Source: an uncultured Prevotellaceae bacterium (GTDB taxonomy: Bacteria > Bacteroidota > Bacteroidia > Bacteroidales > Muribaculaceae). From it: DNA of 64,000 bases. The translations under genes and the position numbers were made by a program. Positions 47,368 to 56,360 of this stretch are shown piece by piece. A model generated the notes under the pieces. That model was not told where the DNA came from and ran no database searches. It saw nothing but the letters and a program-made list of their open reading frames with translations. How positions within the stretch are numbered: position 1 is the first letter of the stretch; every line of letters starts with the position of its first letter. The stretch lies in assembly GCA_937898675.1 (NCBI GenBank), contig CALEJB010000051.1, forward strand, positions 109,988 to 173,987, read 5' to 3'.

Positions 47368-48618
47368 ATGAAAAAGACAGTGATATCGTTACTGATGATG
47401 CTGGCTGTGCTGGCGGCCGGGGCAGTGGTGCTGCCCGGCGTCGAGGTGCTGCGCAACGACGGTTTCATCCAGTTGCAGGGCAAGCGCGTGGGTCTGGTGA
47501 CCAACCCCAGCGGCATCGACAACAACCTCAAGAGCACCGTTGACATCCTCAACGAGGCTCCCGGCGTGCAACTCGTCGCCCTGTTCGGCCCCGAGCACGG
47601 CGTGCGCGGCAATGCCCATGCGGGCGACGCCGTGAGCGACGATGTGGACCCCGCAACGGGCATCAAGATGTATTCGCTCTTCGGCAAGACGCATGAGCCC
47701 ACGGCCGAGATGCTCAAGGGCATCGATGTGCTCGTGTATGACATCCAGGACATTGGCTGCCGCAGTTACACCTTCTATGCCACCATGGGCGTGTGCATGC
47801 AGGCCTGCGCCAAGCATGATGTCGAGTTCATGGTGCTCGACCGTCCCAACCCCCTGGGCGGCAACAAGGTGGAGGGCAACCTGGTGGAGCCGGGCTACTT
47901 CTCGTTTGTGAGCAAGTATGCCATTCCCTATTGCTACGGCCTCACCCCTGGCGAACTCGCCAACTTCCTGAATGAGGAGGGCATCATTGCCGAGGAGTCC
48001 AAGACGGGCCACAAGTGCAAACTCACTGTCATCCCCATGGAGGGCTGGACGCGCGACATGAAGTTCCGTGACACCGGCATGCCCTGGGTGGCCCCGTCGC
48101 CCCAGGTCCCTGCCCCCGAACATGCGTTCTTCTATCCGTTGAGCGGCATCCTGGGCGAACTTTACATCTTCAACACCGGCATTGGCTACACGCTGCCCTT
48201 CGAGACCTTTGCGGCATCGTGGATTAACGCCGACTCGCTGGCGATGAACATGAACGCCCTCAACCTGCCGGGCCTGCGCTTCCGCCCCATCAACTACAAG
48301 CCGTTCTTTGCCCTGGGCGTAGCGGTGGACCAGTCGCTGCAAGAGGTGCATGGCGTGCAGACCTACATCACCGACCCTGACGCCGCCAACCTCACGCTGA
48401 CGCAGTTCTACTTCCTGCAGGTCATCCACCAGATGTACCCCGGCCAGGAACTGTTCTCGGCCAATCCCAAGCGTTACTCGATGTTTGACAAGGTGTGCGG
48501 CACCAAGGAAATCCGCGAGCGCTTCACTCGGCGTTACATGGTCGAGGACATCATCGACTACTGGAACAAAGATGTGGAGTCGTTCAAGGCCCGCAGTTCG
48601 AAGTATTATCTGTACTAA
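47368..48618 (+). CDS. namZ: Exo-beta-N-acetylmuramidase NamZ (GH171, DUF1343)
   Basis: A 416-residue exported enzyme that removes MurNAc from the non-reducing end of peptidoglycan glycans. The ATG at 47368 is chosen as it gives a signal peptide (MKKTVISLLMMLAVLAAGAV). The family signature LFGPEHGVRG with the presumed catalytic glutamate is near residue 73-82; VYDIQDIGCRSYTFYATM, LDRPNPLGG and LSGILGE follow. Known homologues in Bacillus and Tannerella are NamZ. Together with MurT-MurK-MurQ downstream it provides free MurNAc for uptake and breakdown. Confidence 0.9.
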   Translation: MKKTVISLLMMLAVLAAGAVVLPGVEVLRNDGFIQLQGKRVGLVTNPSGIDNNLKSTVDILNEAPGVQLVALFGPEHGVRGNAHAGDAVSDDVDPATGIKMYSLFGKTHEPTAEMLKGIDVLVYDIQDIGCRSYTFYATMGVCMQACAKHDVEFMVLDRPNPLGGNKVEGNLVEPGYFSFVSKYAIPYCYGLTPGELANFLNEEGIIAEESKTGHKCKLTVIPMEGWTRDMKFRDTGMPWVAPSPQVPAPEHAFFYPLSGILGELYIFNTGIGYTLPFETFAASWINADSLAMNMNALNLPGLRFRPINYKPFFALGVAVDQSLQEVHGVQTYITDPDAANLTLTQFYFLQVIHQMYPGQELFSANPKRYSMFDKVCGTKEIRERFTRRYMVEDIIDYWNKDVESFKARSSKYYLY

Positions 48619-48639
48619 TCAGTTAATCAAGAAGTTATC

Positions 48640-49800
48640 ATGTCAAATAACAATAACAAACGCTTGCTCTCGCTCGATATCCTGCGCGGTATTACCATTG
48701 CGGGGATGTTGCTGGTCAACAACCCCGGCTCGTGGTCGCACATCTACGCCCCGCTGGAGCATGCCGAGTGGATTGGGCTGTCGCCCACCGACCTGGTGTT
48801 CCCCTTCTTTGTCTTCTGCATGGGTGTGTCGATGGCGTTTTCGCTCAAGAAGTTCAACTACAAGATGTCCGGTCCGCTGATGTGGAAAATCGTGCGCCGC
48901 TCGGTGCTGCTGTTCCTCATTGGCTGGGCAGTGGGCTGGTTTGCCTGCCTAGTGCGCGGGCTGTGCAACGGTGACCTCGCCACGGCTGCGGCCGACCACC
49001 TCGAGGGCATGCGCTACCTGGGCGTGTTCCAACGGCTGGCGCTCACCTACTTCTTTGGCTCGCTGTGCGTCGTGCTGTTCAGCCGCAAGTTCATGCCGTG
49101 GCTCATCGGCATCATTCTGGCGGGCTATGCCATCATCCTGGGCGTGGGCAACGGCTATGACTTCTCGCTCGAGAACATCATCGCCCAGATTGACAACAGC
49201 GTGCTGGGCACCGACCACATGTACCACGAGGAAGCCTTTGGCGAGTCGCTCTCGTTTGAACCCGAGGGCATACTGAGCACCCTGCCGTGCATCGCCCATG
49301 TGCTCATTGGCTACCTGATGGGTCGCCTGATACTTGCCTTGCACGACAACGGCGAGCGCGTGCAGCGACTGCTGCTGTGGGGCGCGATGCTGGTGCTGGG
49401 CGGCTGGCTGCTGCAATACGGCATTCCCTGCGGCAAGAAGATGTGGTCATCGACCTTTGTCCTCATCACCTGCGGCATGGCCAGTTGCATCCTGGGCATC
49501 CTCATCTACTATGTGGACATCAAGGGCCACAAGTGCTGGGGACGCTTCTTTGAATCCTTTGGCGTTAACCCGCTGGCGCTCTATCTGATAGGCACCATCC
49601 TGGCCATCCTGTTCGGTGCTATCCCCTTGGGCACCGACGCCGAGGGCGACAACATTACCATCCACGGCGCGGTGTACAAGTTCTTGACCACGCTGTTCTC
49701 CGAGAACACGGCATCGGCGCTCTATGCCATCGCCTTCGTGCTGCTCAACTGGGCCATCGGCCACATCCTGTACAAGAAGAAAATTTATATCAAACTCTAA
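48640..49800 (+). CDS. murT: DUF5009/HGSNAT-like membrane protein, MurT-type
   Basis: A 386-residue membrane protein with about 10-11 helices. The N-terminus (SLDILRGITIAGMLLVNNPG, then LEHAEWIGLSPTDLVFPFFVFCMGVSMAF) is that of the heparan-alpha-glucosaminide N-acetyltransferase family; H41 in LEHAEW corresponds to the acetyl-carrying histidine of the human enzyme. In Tannerella the protein encoded beside murK-murQ is MurT, reported as a MurNAc inner-membrane transporter; this gene holds the same place. Whether it moves the sugar, acetylates an amino sugar across the membrane, or both is open. The symbol is by context. Confidence 0.72.
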   Translation: MSNNNNKRLLSLDILRGITIAGMLLVNNPGSWSHIYAPLEHAEWIGLSPTDLVFPFFVFCMGVSMAFSLKKFNYKMSGPLMWKIVRRSVLLFLIGWAVGWFACLVRGLCNGDLATAAADHLEGMRYLGVFQRLALTYFFGSLCVVLFSRKFMPWLIGIILAGYAIILGVGNGYDFSLENIIAQIDNSVLGTDHMYHEEAFGESLSFEPEGILSTLPCIAHVLIGYLMGRLILALHDNGERVQRLLLWGAMLVLGGWLLQYGIPCGKKMWSSTFVLITCGMASCILGILIYYVDIKGHKCWGRFFESFGVNPLALYLIGTILAILFGAIPLGTDAEGDNITIHGAVYKFLTTLFSENTASALYAIAFVLLNWAIGHILYKKKIYIKL

Positions 49801-49815
49801 AATATTCAAGACATT

Positions 49816-50667
49816 ATGATGATTTTAATTGCCGACTGCGGCTCCACCAAGATTAATTGGTGCCTGCTCAACGGAAAAGAAAAGGTAGCGCAGATTTTCA
49901 CTACCGGTATGAACGCCCTCATGCTCACCGAGGAGGAGATGAAGGAGCAAATCAAGGCCGAACTGATGCCTCACCTCACCAACTACAAGGTGGATGAGAT
50001 TTACTACTATGGTGCCGGCATCGTGTCCGACGAAATCAAGCAGCAGGTGATCAACGCCTTGCGCGCCAACCTGCCCTGCGCCTCCAAGGTGGAGGTGGCC
50101 AGTGACCTGCTGGCGGCAGCGCGCGCCGTGTGCCAGCGCGCGCCGGGCATCGCCTGCATCCTGGGCACCGGCAGCAACTCGTGCTACTACGACGGCAAGG
50201 ACGTGGTGGCCAATGTGTCGCCGCTGGGCTACATCCTGGGCGACGAGGGCAGCGGCGCCGTGCTGGGCAAGCTGCTCATTGGCGACCTGCTCAAGAAACA
50301 GGTGCCGCAGCACCTGTGCGACAAGTTCATGAAGGAGTACAACCTGGACTACACCACCATCATCACCTCGGTGTACCGCAAGCCCGCCGCCAACCGTTTC
50401 CTGGCGCAGTTTGCGCCGTTCCTCGAGCACAACATCGACGAGCCGTCGATACACAACATCGTGTTCAGGTCGTTTACCGACTTCTTTAAGCGCAATGTGG
50501 CCAGCTATCCCCGTTATCAGGAACTGCCCTGCAACTTCGTCGGCTCCATTGCCTACTGCGAGCGCAAAGTCCTTGAGGAGGCCGCCCAGCCCCTGGGCAT
50601 CACCATCGGCACCATCATCAAGGACCCGATGGAAGGCCTCGTGAAGTATCACAGCACCGCCGAGTAA
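49816..50667 (+). CDS. murK: N-acetylmuramic acid kinase MurK (BadF/BadG family)
   Basis: A 283-residue ASKHA-fold sugar kinase. The phosphate-1 loop ADCGSTKINW is intact (residues 6-15), followed by YYYGAG, ASDLLAAARAV, CILGTGSNSCYYDG and GYILGDEGSGAVLG. In Tannerella the murK next to murQ makes MurNAc-6-phosphate. Here it sits 15 bases after the MurT-type gene and 82 before murQ, so its product feeds directly into MurQ. The kinase at 37145 is a paralogue with a changed loop. Confidence 0.87.
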   Translation: MMILIADCGSTKINWCLLNGKEKVAQIFTTGMNALMLTEEEMKEQIKAELMPHLTNYKVDEIYYYGAGIVSDEIKQQVINALRANLPCASKVEVASDLLAAARAVCQRAPGIACILGTGSNSCYYDGKDVVANVSPLGYILGDEGSGAVLGKLLIGDLLKKQVPQHLCDKFMKEYNLDYTTIITSVYRKPAANRFLAQFAPFLEHNIDEPSIHNIVFRSFTDFFKRNVASYPRYQELPCNFVGSIAYCERKVLEEAAQPLGITIGTIIKDPMEGLVKYHSTAE

Positions 50668-50749
50668 AGAGTGGGGAACCGCAATACAGCGGACGCCTCA
50701 TCAATCATTAACCGTTAACCGCGGCTATTGCCGCAAACATACCCACATT

Positions 50750-51571
50750 ATGGCTTTTGTAAAAATCAGCGAACAGCCTTCTCTCTACGACAATCTGGAA
50801 CAAAAATCGGTGCATGAACTGCTCACCGGCATCAACCGCGAGGACCACAAGGTGGCCGACGCGGTCGAGAAAGCGATACCGCAAATCGAGAAACTAGTCA
50901 TCGGCATCGTGGAGCGCATGAAGAAGGGCGGCCGCATCTTCTACATGGGTGCGGGCACCAGCGGCCGGCTGGGCGTGCTTGACGCCAGCGAGATTCCGCC
51001 CACCTTTGGCATGTCGCCGGGGTGGATTATCGGTCTCATCGCCGGCGGTGACACCGCCTTGCGCAACGCGGTCGAGAACGCCGAGGACGACACCCGGCAG
51101 GGATGGAAAGACCTGCAGGAATACAACATCACGCCCCTCGACACCGTGGTCGGCATCGCCGCCTCGGGCACGACGCCCTATGTGGTCGGCGTGCTCAACG
51201 ACGCGCGCGCCTTTGGCTGCCTCACTGCCGCCATTACCAGCAATCCCGGCGCGCCCGTGTGCGAGGCCGCCGAGATTCCCATCGAGATGGTCGTCGGCCC
51301 CGAGTTCATCACCGGCAGTTCACGCATGAAGAGCGGCACGGGCCAGAAACTCATCTGCAACATGATTTCGACCAGCGTGATGATTCAGATGGGCCGTGTC
51401 AAGGGCAACAAGATGGTGAACATGCAGTTGACCAACAAGAAACTCGTGGACCGCGGCACACGCTGGCTCGTCGAGGAACTGGATATCCCCTACGAGGAGG
51501 CCAACCGCCTGCTGCTGCTCCACGGCTCGGTCAAGAAGGCCATCGACGCCTATCGCGGCACCGAAAGTTAA
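50750..51571 (+). CDS. murQ: N-acetylmuramic acid 6-phosphate etherase MurQ
   Basis: A 273-residue SIS-domain enzyme that splits MurNAc-6-phosphate into GlcNAc-6-phosphate and lactate. The signature YMGAGTSGRLGVLDASEIPPTFG begins near residue 63 and contains the catalytic glutamate; the second block ITGSSRMKSGTGQKL is near residue 185. Length matches the family. It is the step that links wall salvage to amino-sugar metabolism. Its 82-base upstream gap is the longest inside the operon but shows no TAnnTTTG box. Confidence 0.95.
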   Translation: MAFVKISEQPSLYDNLEQKSVHELLTGINREDHKVADAVEKAIPQIEKLVIGIVERMKKGGRIFYMGAGTSGRLGVLDASEIPPTFGMSPGWIIGLIAGGDTALRNAVENAEDDTRQGWKDLQEYNITPLDTVVGIAASGTTPYVVGVLNDARAFGCLTAAITSNPGAPVCEAAEIPIEMVVGPEFITGSSRMKSGTGQKLICNMISTSVMIQMGRVKGNKMVNMQLTNKKLVDRGTRWLVEELDIPYEEANRLLLLHGSVKKAIDAYRGTES

Positions 51572-51589
51572 TCAACTAATAATCAGACA

Positions 51590-52246
51590 ATGATGAGACG
51601 AATCGCGATATTATTTGTTGTCGCCCTCGTGGCGCTGGCGGGCTTGGCGCAGGCCAACCAGGACGTCTATTATGCCCGCCGCGCGACGCTGTTCGAGGAG
51701 TTGCCCATCGGCAAGAAGGACATCGTGATGCTGGGCAACAGCCTCACCGACGGCTGTGAGTTCAACGAGCTGCTCAACAACAAGCACATCAAGAACCGCG
51801 GCATCGTGGGCGACATCGTGCAGGGCCTGATTGACCGCATCGGCCCCATCATCGCGGGCCAGCCCAAGAAGCTCTTCATCATGAGCGGCGTGAACGACAT
51901 CTCGCACGACGTGAGTGCTGACAGCATCGCCCGCGCCATGGAGAAACTCATCGTCATGGTCAGGCAGGGCAGCCCCAGGACCAAGATTTATCTGCAGAGC
52001 CTGCTCCCGTTCAACAACGACGTGCGCGAGTGGAAGCTGCTCAAGGGCCGCGACCATGTGGTCGTTGAGGCCAATGCCCTGCTCGAGCAAGTGGCTCGGC
52101 GCCAGGGCGTGACGTGGATTAACCTGTACCCGTTGTTTGTTGACGGCCAGGGCCGCCTGCGCGCCGAACTCACCAACGACGGCCTCCACCTCATGGGCAA
52201 GGGCTACCTCATCTGGCGCGACGCCATCAAGCCCTATATCAGGTAG
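51590..52246 (+). CDS. Exported SGNH/GDSL hydrolase
   Basis: A 218-residue exported esterase-like protein (signal peptide 1-22). SGNH blocks are visible: the serine in MLGNSLTDG, the glycine in NRGIVGD, the asparagine in MSGVNDI and the DxxH pair in NDGLHLMGKGY. As last gene of the salvage operon, a deacetylase acting on O-acetylated MurNAc is a reasonable guess, since acetyl groups block muramidases, but other esters are possible. A hairpin follows 31 bases after the stop. Confidence 0.85.
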   Translation: MMRRIAILFVVALVALAGLAQANQDVYYARRATLFEELPIGKKDIVMLGNSLTDGCEFNELLNNKHIKNRGIVGDIVQGLIDRIGPIIAGQPKKLFIMSGVNDISHDVSADSIARAMEKLIVMVRQGSPRTKIYLQSLLPFNNDVREWKLLKGRDHVVVEANALLEQVARRQGVTWINLYPLFVDGQGRLRAELTNDGLHLMGKGYLIWRDAIKPYIR

Positions 52247-52277
52247 GCAACCCGCCACGTCAATCGGGTAAGTCAGT

Positions 52278-52317
52278 TTGGGCAGCCTGGACATTTTACC
52301 TTGTCTGGGTTGTCCAA
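52278..52317 (+). terminator. Hairpin closing the salvage operon
   Basis: TTGGGCAGCCTGGACA (52278-52293) and TGTCTGGGTTGTCCAA (52302-52317) pair over 16 positions with several G-T wobbles, loop of 8 bases, followed by CTTGTCTTGATTT. A reasonable intrinsic terminator, though the U-tract is broken. Confidence 0.6.
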
Positions 52318-52439
52318 CTTGTCTTGATTTATGGCCGTTTTAGCATGGTGTAAATAACTTTTTCCCCATTGGCGTCATCGTTTGAGGGTTTTGTAGTAAT
52401 TTTACCGACTAAATGTTGCGTTGCAACCCAATGATAACG

Positions 52440-53336
52440 ATGATGAAGCATATATTACTGATATTCACGGCACTGGCTATTGCTGTGCCCGTGCTCAAGG
52501 CTCAGGACAGCGCCCTCGCGCCCCAGTTGCCCGGCACATTGTTTGCCTATCCGCAAGCCCCCGACACTTGCTCCACGCTCGAGAGCCGCTGCAACTACAT
52601 TGTCACCCACTTTTGGGACAACTTCGACATCAGCAAGCCCGTTACCGACGATGCTGCGCTGGACAAGACCTTTCGCGACTTCTTGAACTTTTTCCCCTAT
52701 GCCCACCGCAACGTGGTGATGACCGCCGTGCGTGACCTGGTGAACAAGGCCCAGTCCAACACCACCAACCTGCAGAAGCTGGCTTACATCACCGAGGGCG
52801 CGCTGTATTACCCCACCGCCGAGTACCAGAGCGACGAGGTGTATGTCGCGTTTGCCAGGATGTTTGCCTCGTGCCAGAATCTGGACAAGGAGGTGCGCGA
52901 GATGTATGCCCGCCGGTTGGGCCGCATCAACGCCTCGCAGGAGGGCGAAATCCTTGATTTTGAGTACACCGATATCAACGGCTCCAAGCACCGTCTGAGC
53001 GACTTGACCGCCGAGAACTTTATCGTGATGTTCCTTGACGACAGCGCCGAGAGTTCCATTGCCCGCGTGCGCATGAGCGCCGATGTGGCGATGAACGCCC
53101 TTGTCGATTCGGCCCAGGTCACCGTGGTGTGCCTGTGCCTGAACAAGTACACCGCCGAGTGGGCGCAGACTGCCGCAGCCTATCCCCAGAATTGGGTGGT
53201 GGGCTGCAGCGACAAGGTGATTACGCTCATCGACCTGCGCTTCTTGCCGTGTTGCTATCTGCTTGACAAGGAGCGCGTTATTGCCAACAACAATCTGCCC
53301 GTTCAGGACTTGTTGAACGCCGTCAATCCCCATTAA
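52440..53336 (+). CDS. Exported DUF5106-like, thioredoxin-fold protein
   Basis: An exported protein of about 298 residues. Several ATG codons lie close together (52413, 52431, 52440, 52443); the one at 52440 is preferred since it puts the signal peptide (MMKHILLIFTALAIAVPVLKAQ) at the N-terminus. The N-terminal half (CNYIVTHFWDNFDISKPV...) resembles DUF5106 of Bacteroidota; the second half (IDFEYTDINGSK-like start, FIVMFLDDSAESSIARVRMS, then IDLRFLPCCYLLDKERVI) has the layout of a thioredoxin/TlpA fold, but the CxxC site is missing, so redox activity is doubtful. First gene of the block running to the bifunctional nuclease gene. Confidence 0.7.
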   Translation: MMKHILLIFTALAIAVPVLKAQDSALAPQLPGTLFAYPQAPDTCSTLESRCNYIVTHFWDNFDISKPVTDDAALDKTFRDFLNFFPYAHRNVVMTAVRDLVNKAQSNTTNLQKLAYITEGALYYPTAEYQSDEVYVAFARMFASCQNLDKEVREMYARRLGRINASQEGEILDFEYTDINGSKHRLSDLTAENFIVMFLDDSAESSIARVRMSADVAMNALVDSAQVTVVCLCLNKYTAEWAQTAAAYPQNWVVGCSDKVITLIDLRFLPCCYLLDKERVIANNNLPVQDLLNAVNPH

Positions 53337-53358
53337 TAACCCGTAACACTTTACCGTT

Positions 53359-53844
53359 ATGGCCAATTTTTTCAAGACACTGTTCATGTACAGCGCGGGT
53401 CACACCTACGGCAACCTGTCACGCCTGTTCCTGCGCCTGTTCACGGGCATCATGTTCCTGCAGTTGTGCATCCGCCAGATGCTTGATTTCGACCAGATTG
53501 TGCCCACCTTCCAGGGTTTTATGGGCATGTCGCCCGAGGGCTCGATGACGCTGCTGGTCGTGGTTGAATTGCTGTGCGCCGTGTGCATCATCCTGGGCTT
53601 GCTCACGCGCGTAGCCATTCTGTTGCCGCTTGGGCTGATGATATTTGCCGAGCACTTTGTCGTCGCCTCGCCCGATGCGGTGTCCAGCCAGCTGTTCAAC
53701 TTCCAGCCGGGCTATCCCGTGATGTTCATCGGCATCTTCATCTACATGCTGCTGGCAGGACCGGGCAAAATTTCGCTTGACTACATCATCGCCGCCCATT
53801 TTACCGAGCATCCCGCCGACGAGGATGTGCTCGACAAGGCTTAA
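53359..53844 (+). CDS. DoxX-like membrane protein
   Basis: A 161-residue protein with four probable membrane helices (about residues 20-40, 62-82, 85-103 and 118-138) and the layout of the DoxX family: [14 protein letters not shown], then [34 protein letters not shown], then [22 protein letters not shown]. Function of this subgroup is not settled. 22 bases after the DUF5106-like gene, 13 before mnmA. Confidence 0.72.
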   Translation: MANFFKTLFMYSAGHTYGNLSRLFLRLFTGIMFLQLCIRQMLDFDQIVPTFQGFMGMSPEGSMTLLVVVELLCAVCIILGLLTRVAILLPLGLMIFAEHFVVASPDAVSSQLFNFQPGYPVMFIGIFIYMLLAGPGKISLDYIIAAHFTEHPADEDVLDKA

Positions 53845-53857
53845 TATCCGACGACAG

Positions 53858-54922
53858 ATGAATACCGCAGTGCTCATATCGGGAGGCGTGGACAGCGCCG
53901 TTGTGGTCCACCTGCTCAAGGAGCGGGGCGAGGAGCCGCACCTGTTCTACATCCGCATCGGCATGGACAACGGCGAGGGCGACTGCAGCGCCGAGGAGGA
54001 CATCGAGATGTGCACCCTGATAGCGCGCCGCTACGGCTTGCCGCTCGATGTGGTGTCGCTGCACGAGGAGTACTGGGACCATGTGATGGAATATGCCCTG
54101 CGCACCGTGCGCGAGGGCCGCACCCCCAATCCCGACATGATGTGCAACCGCATGATCAAGTTCGGGTTCTTTGAGCAGCGCTGGGGCAAGGACTTTGACA
54201 TCACCGCCACGGGCCACTATGCCTCCACTGCTGTGGTGGACGGTGTGAAGTACCTGTCCACCGCGGTCGATCCCGTCAAGGACCAGACCGACTTTCTGGC
54301 GCAGATCACCTACGAGCAGCTGCAACATGTCACCTTCCCGCTGGGCGGAATGCCCAAGGACGAGGTGCGCCGCATCGCCGAGGCCGCCCGCCTGCCCAAT
54401 GCCCGCCGGCGCGACAGCCAGGGCATCTGTTTCCTTGGCCAAATTGACTACAACGACTTCATCCGCCGTCACCTGGGTGAGCGCCCCGGTCCCATCATCG
54501 AGTTGGAAACGGGCCGCCGGCTGGGCGAACACCGCGGGTTCTGGTTCCACACCATTGGCCAGCGCAAGGGCCTGGGCCTGAGCGGCGGGCCGTGGTATGT
54601 CGTGCGCAAGGATGTGGAGCGCAACATCATCTATGTGAGCAACGGCTACGGCACCGTCAAGCAGTATGGACGCACCCTGCGCCTCGACGACATGCACTTC
54701 ATCTCGGGCAACCCGTGGCAGGACGCCCATGGTCCCGTGGACATCATGTTCAAGAACCGCCACACGCCCCACTTCATGCGCGCCAAGTTTACCCCCTTGG
54801 GCGGCAACCAGTGGGTCATCGAGAGCGAGGAGGATGTGCAGGGCATTGCACCGGGGCAGTTTGCCGTGGTCTATGACAGCGCCGGCCGCCTGTGCTACGG
54901 CAGCGGAACGATAACCGGATAG
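53858..54922 (+). CDS. mnmA: tRNA-specific 2-thiouridylase MnmA
   Basis: A 354-residue enzyme that puts sulfur on wobble uridine 34 of tRNAs for Lys, Glu and Gln. The PP-loop [12 protein letters not shown] is at residues 5-16; the two catalytic cysteines are in [15 protein letters not shown] (about C96) and GICFLG (about C191); TGHYA and [15 protein letters not shown] are also typical. The start is the ATG at 53858; an earlier in-frame codon overlaps the DoxX-like gene and would add unrelated residues. Confidence 0.95.
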   Translation: MNTAVLISGGVDSAVVVHLLKERGEEPHLFYIRIGMDNGEGDCSAEEDIEMCTLIARRYGLPLDVVSLHEEYWDHVMEYALRTVREGRTPNPDMMCNRMIKFGFFEQRWGKDFDITATGHYASTAVVDGVKYLSTAVDPVKDQTDFLAQITYEQLQHVTFPLGGMPKDEVRRIAEAARLPNARRRDSQGICFLGQIDYNDFIRRHLGERPGPIIELETGRRLGEHRGFWFHTIGQRKGLGLSGGPWYVVRKDVERNIIYVSNGYGTVKQYGRTLRLDDMHFISGNPWQDAHGPVDIMFKNRHTPHFMRAKFTPLGGNQWVIESEEDVQGIAPGQFAVVYDSAGRLCYGSGTITG

Positions 54923-54940
54923 ATTAAATATATATACGCA

Positions 54941-55327
54941 ATGGAACGCTTCATCAACAGGATATTATACACCCTTTACCGCCTGTGGCACCGTGGCGAG
55001 GTCACCGAGGACTGCCATGTCAACGCCATGCTGGGCCATGCGTTGCTGCTTGTCGCCTTTGTGCCTTACCTGCTGCTGGCGTGTGTCGCCGCCCGTCGCC
55101 TGTGCCCTGCGGTGGTCACGCCCGACTCGTTCAACGCCCTGCTCGTCGCCGCCGTGGTCATCCCTGGCATGGTGGACCACATCGTGGCGTTCCAGGGCGA
55201 CAAGTACAAGGAGCACTTCATGCGTTGTGCCGCCCAGGGCGGCGATGCCCGCTGGCGCGCCATCACGGCATTGACCTATGCCGGCGCCATCGCCTGCGTT
55301 ATCTTGAGCGTGATGTGGTGGAAATAA
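54941..55327 (+). CDS. Small membrane protein of unknown function
   Basis: A 128-residue protein with three likely membrane helices (about residues 30-48, 65-83 and 106-126) and a basic N-terminus (INRILYTLYRLWHRG). No family recognised. It lies 18 bases after mnmA and 39 before the bifunctional nuclease gene on the same strand, so it is probably co-transcribed. Confidence 0.65.
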   Translation: MERFINRILYTLYRLWHRGEVTEDCHVNAMLGHALLLVAFVPYLLLACVAARRLCPAVVTPDSFNALLVAAVVIPGMVDHIVAFQGDKYKEHFMRCAAQGGDARWRAITALTYAGAIACVILSVMWWK

Positions 55328-55366
55328 CAAGTAACTGACAGACAATAATATACAAAACAAATAGAT

Positions 55367-55969
55367 ATGGAAAATACCGATTTGGTCAAACTCAAGGTGC
55401 TGGGCCTTACCAACAAGGAGGTGCAGGCAGGGGCCTATGCGCTGCTGCTCGAGACCGCCGACAACACACCCGATGCCGCGCGGCGCATCCCCATTGTCGT
55501 CGGCATGGCCGAGGCGCAGTCCATCGCTGTCGCGCTCGAGCGCATTGTTCCCAGCCGGCCGCTCACCCACGACTTGTTCATCAGTCTGTTCCATGTCTTC
55601 AGGATTGAGCCCGTTAAGGTGGTCATCAACAGCTTCAAGGACGGTGTCTTTGCCGCCCTGCTCACCGTCACCAACGGCGAGATCACCGTCGACATCGACA
55701 CCCGCACCAGCGACGCCATCGCCATTGCCCTGCGCACCGGCTGCCCCGTCTATGCCACCCCCGAGGTGGTGGCACTCACCTCCTACGAGTGGCGCCGCGA
55801 GGACGAGGAAGCCAATCCCGCTAAGCGACACAAGGCCGTCCGCCTCGAGGACTTGCCCGTCGAAAAACTCGAGCAGCGCCTCCAGCGCTATGTGGCCGCC
55901 GAACAATACGAGCGCGCCGCCAAAATCCAAAAAATCATCGCCGCCAAAACCAACGCCCCCAAGGAGTAA
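55367..55969 (+). CDS. Bifunctional nuclease (DUF151) with UVR motif
   Basis: A 200-residue protein with an N-terminal bifunctional-nuclease (BFN/DUF151) domain (about 1-135: IPIVVGMAEAQSIAVALE, RPLTHDLFISLF, RTSDAIAIALRTGCPVYATPEV) and a C-terminal UvrB/UvrC-type coiled-coil motif (about 160-196: LPVEKLEQRLQRYVAAEQYERAAKIQKII). The two-domain layout is well known in Bacteroidota. Cellular role is not settled; nuclease activity has been reported for relatives. Confidence 0.85.
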   Translation: MENTDLVKLKVLGLTNKEVQAGAYALLLETADNTPDAARRIPIVVGMAEAQSIAVALERIVPSRPLTHDLFISLFHVFRIEPVKVVINSFKDGVFAALLTVTNGEITVDIDTRTSDAIAIALRTGCPVYATPEVVALTSYEWRREDEEANPAKRHKAVRLEDLPVEKLEQRLQRYVAAEQYERAAKIQKIIAAKTNAPKE

Positions 55970-56024
55970 CATCCAGCCGCAGCCAGCGGCCTGCACAAGG
56001 CCGGAGGCCTTAACTTGACGAAAA

Positions 56025-56063
56025 CCCCATGGCGCACAGGTCAAAGACCTGGGTGCCATGGGG
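56025..56063. terminator. 18-bp hairpin, possible terminator
   Basis: Arms 56025-56042 and 56046-56063 pair with one G-T wobble and one mismatch around an AAA loop. On the plus strand no U-run follows; on the minus strand TTTTC follows. It ends the mnmA block or belongs to a structured RNA. Confidence 0.45.
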
Positions 56064-56304
56064 GAGACAATAGTAAGAACCGGGCCTCGTAGAGGGCCAC
56101 ATACAAAATAAAGAACTAATGCTATTTTGATTATTGCGGGATGCGCATTACACTTCGCTGAGTGAATCCTGCGGCAGTGCAAGGTGAGTCGTTGCCGTGG
56201 CGGGGGCGTTGTTGCAGGGGGTGGGGGTGTGCCAATATCTCAATTATTGCTGGCGGTTGCTCAAATTTTCCTTGTCTTGACATTATTCATAAGGAAAGTT
56301 TTAC

Positions 56305-56312
56305 TACTTTTG
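56305..56312 (+). promoter_or_regulatory. Candidate -7 box (TACTTTTG) for the permease operon
   Basis: TACTTTTG matches TAnnTTTG, 48 bases before the ATG at 56361; a TTGAC lies about 25 bases upstream, somewhat far for a -33 element. Confidence 0.5.
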
Positions 56313-56360
56313 TAGGTTGAAACAATAACAACTACTGACATAAATTTTTGAACGCTTTTT

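Larger units (their letters stand above)
55970..56360. other. 390-bp gap rich in hairpins before the MFS gene
   Basis: No gene. Successive stems: AAGGCC/GGCCTT (55997-56011), an 18-bp stem CCCCATGGC.../...GCCATGGGG with AAA loop (56025-56063), GGGCCTC/GAGGGCC (about 56086-56101), and GCGGGAT/ATCCTGC enclosing CACT/AGTG (about 56137-56175). Then comes a G-rich stretch (56198-56231), and the promoter box at 56305. It may hold terminators, an operon-end structure or a small structured RNA. Confidence 0.55.
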
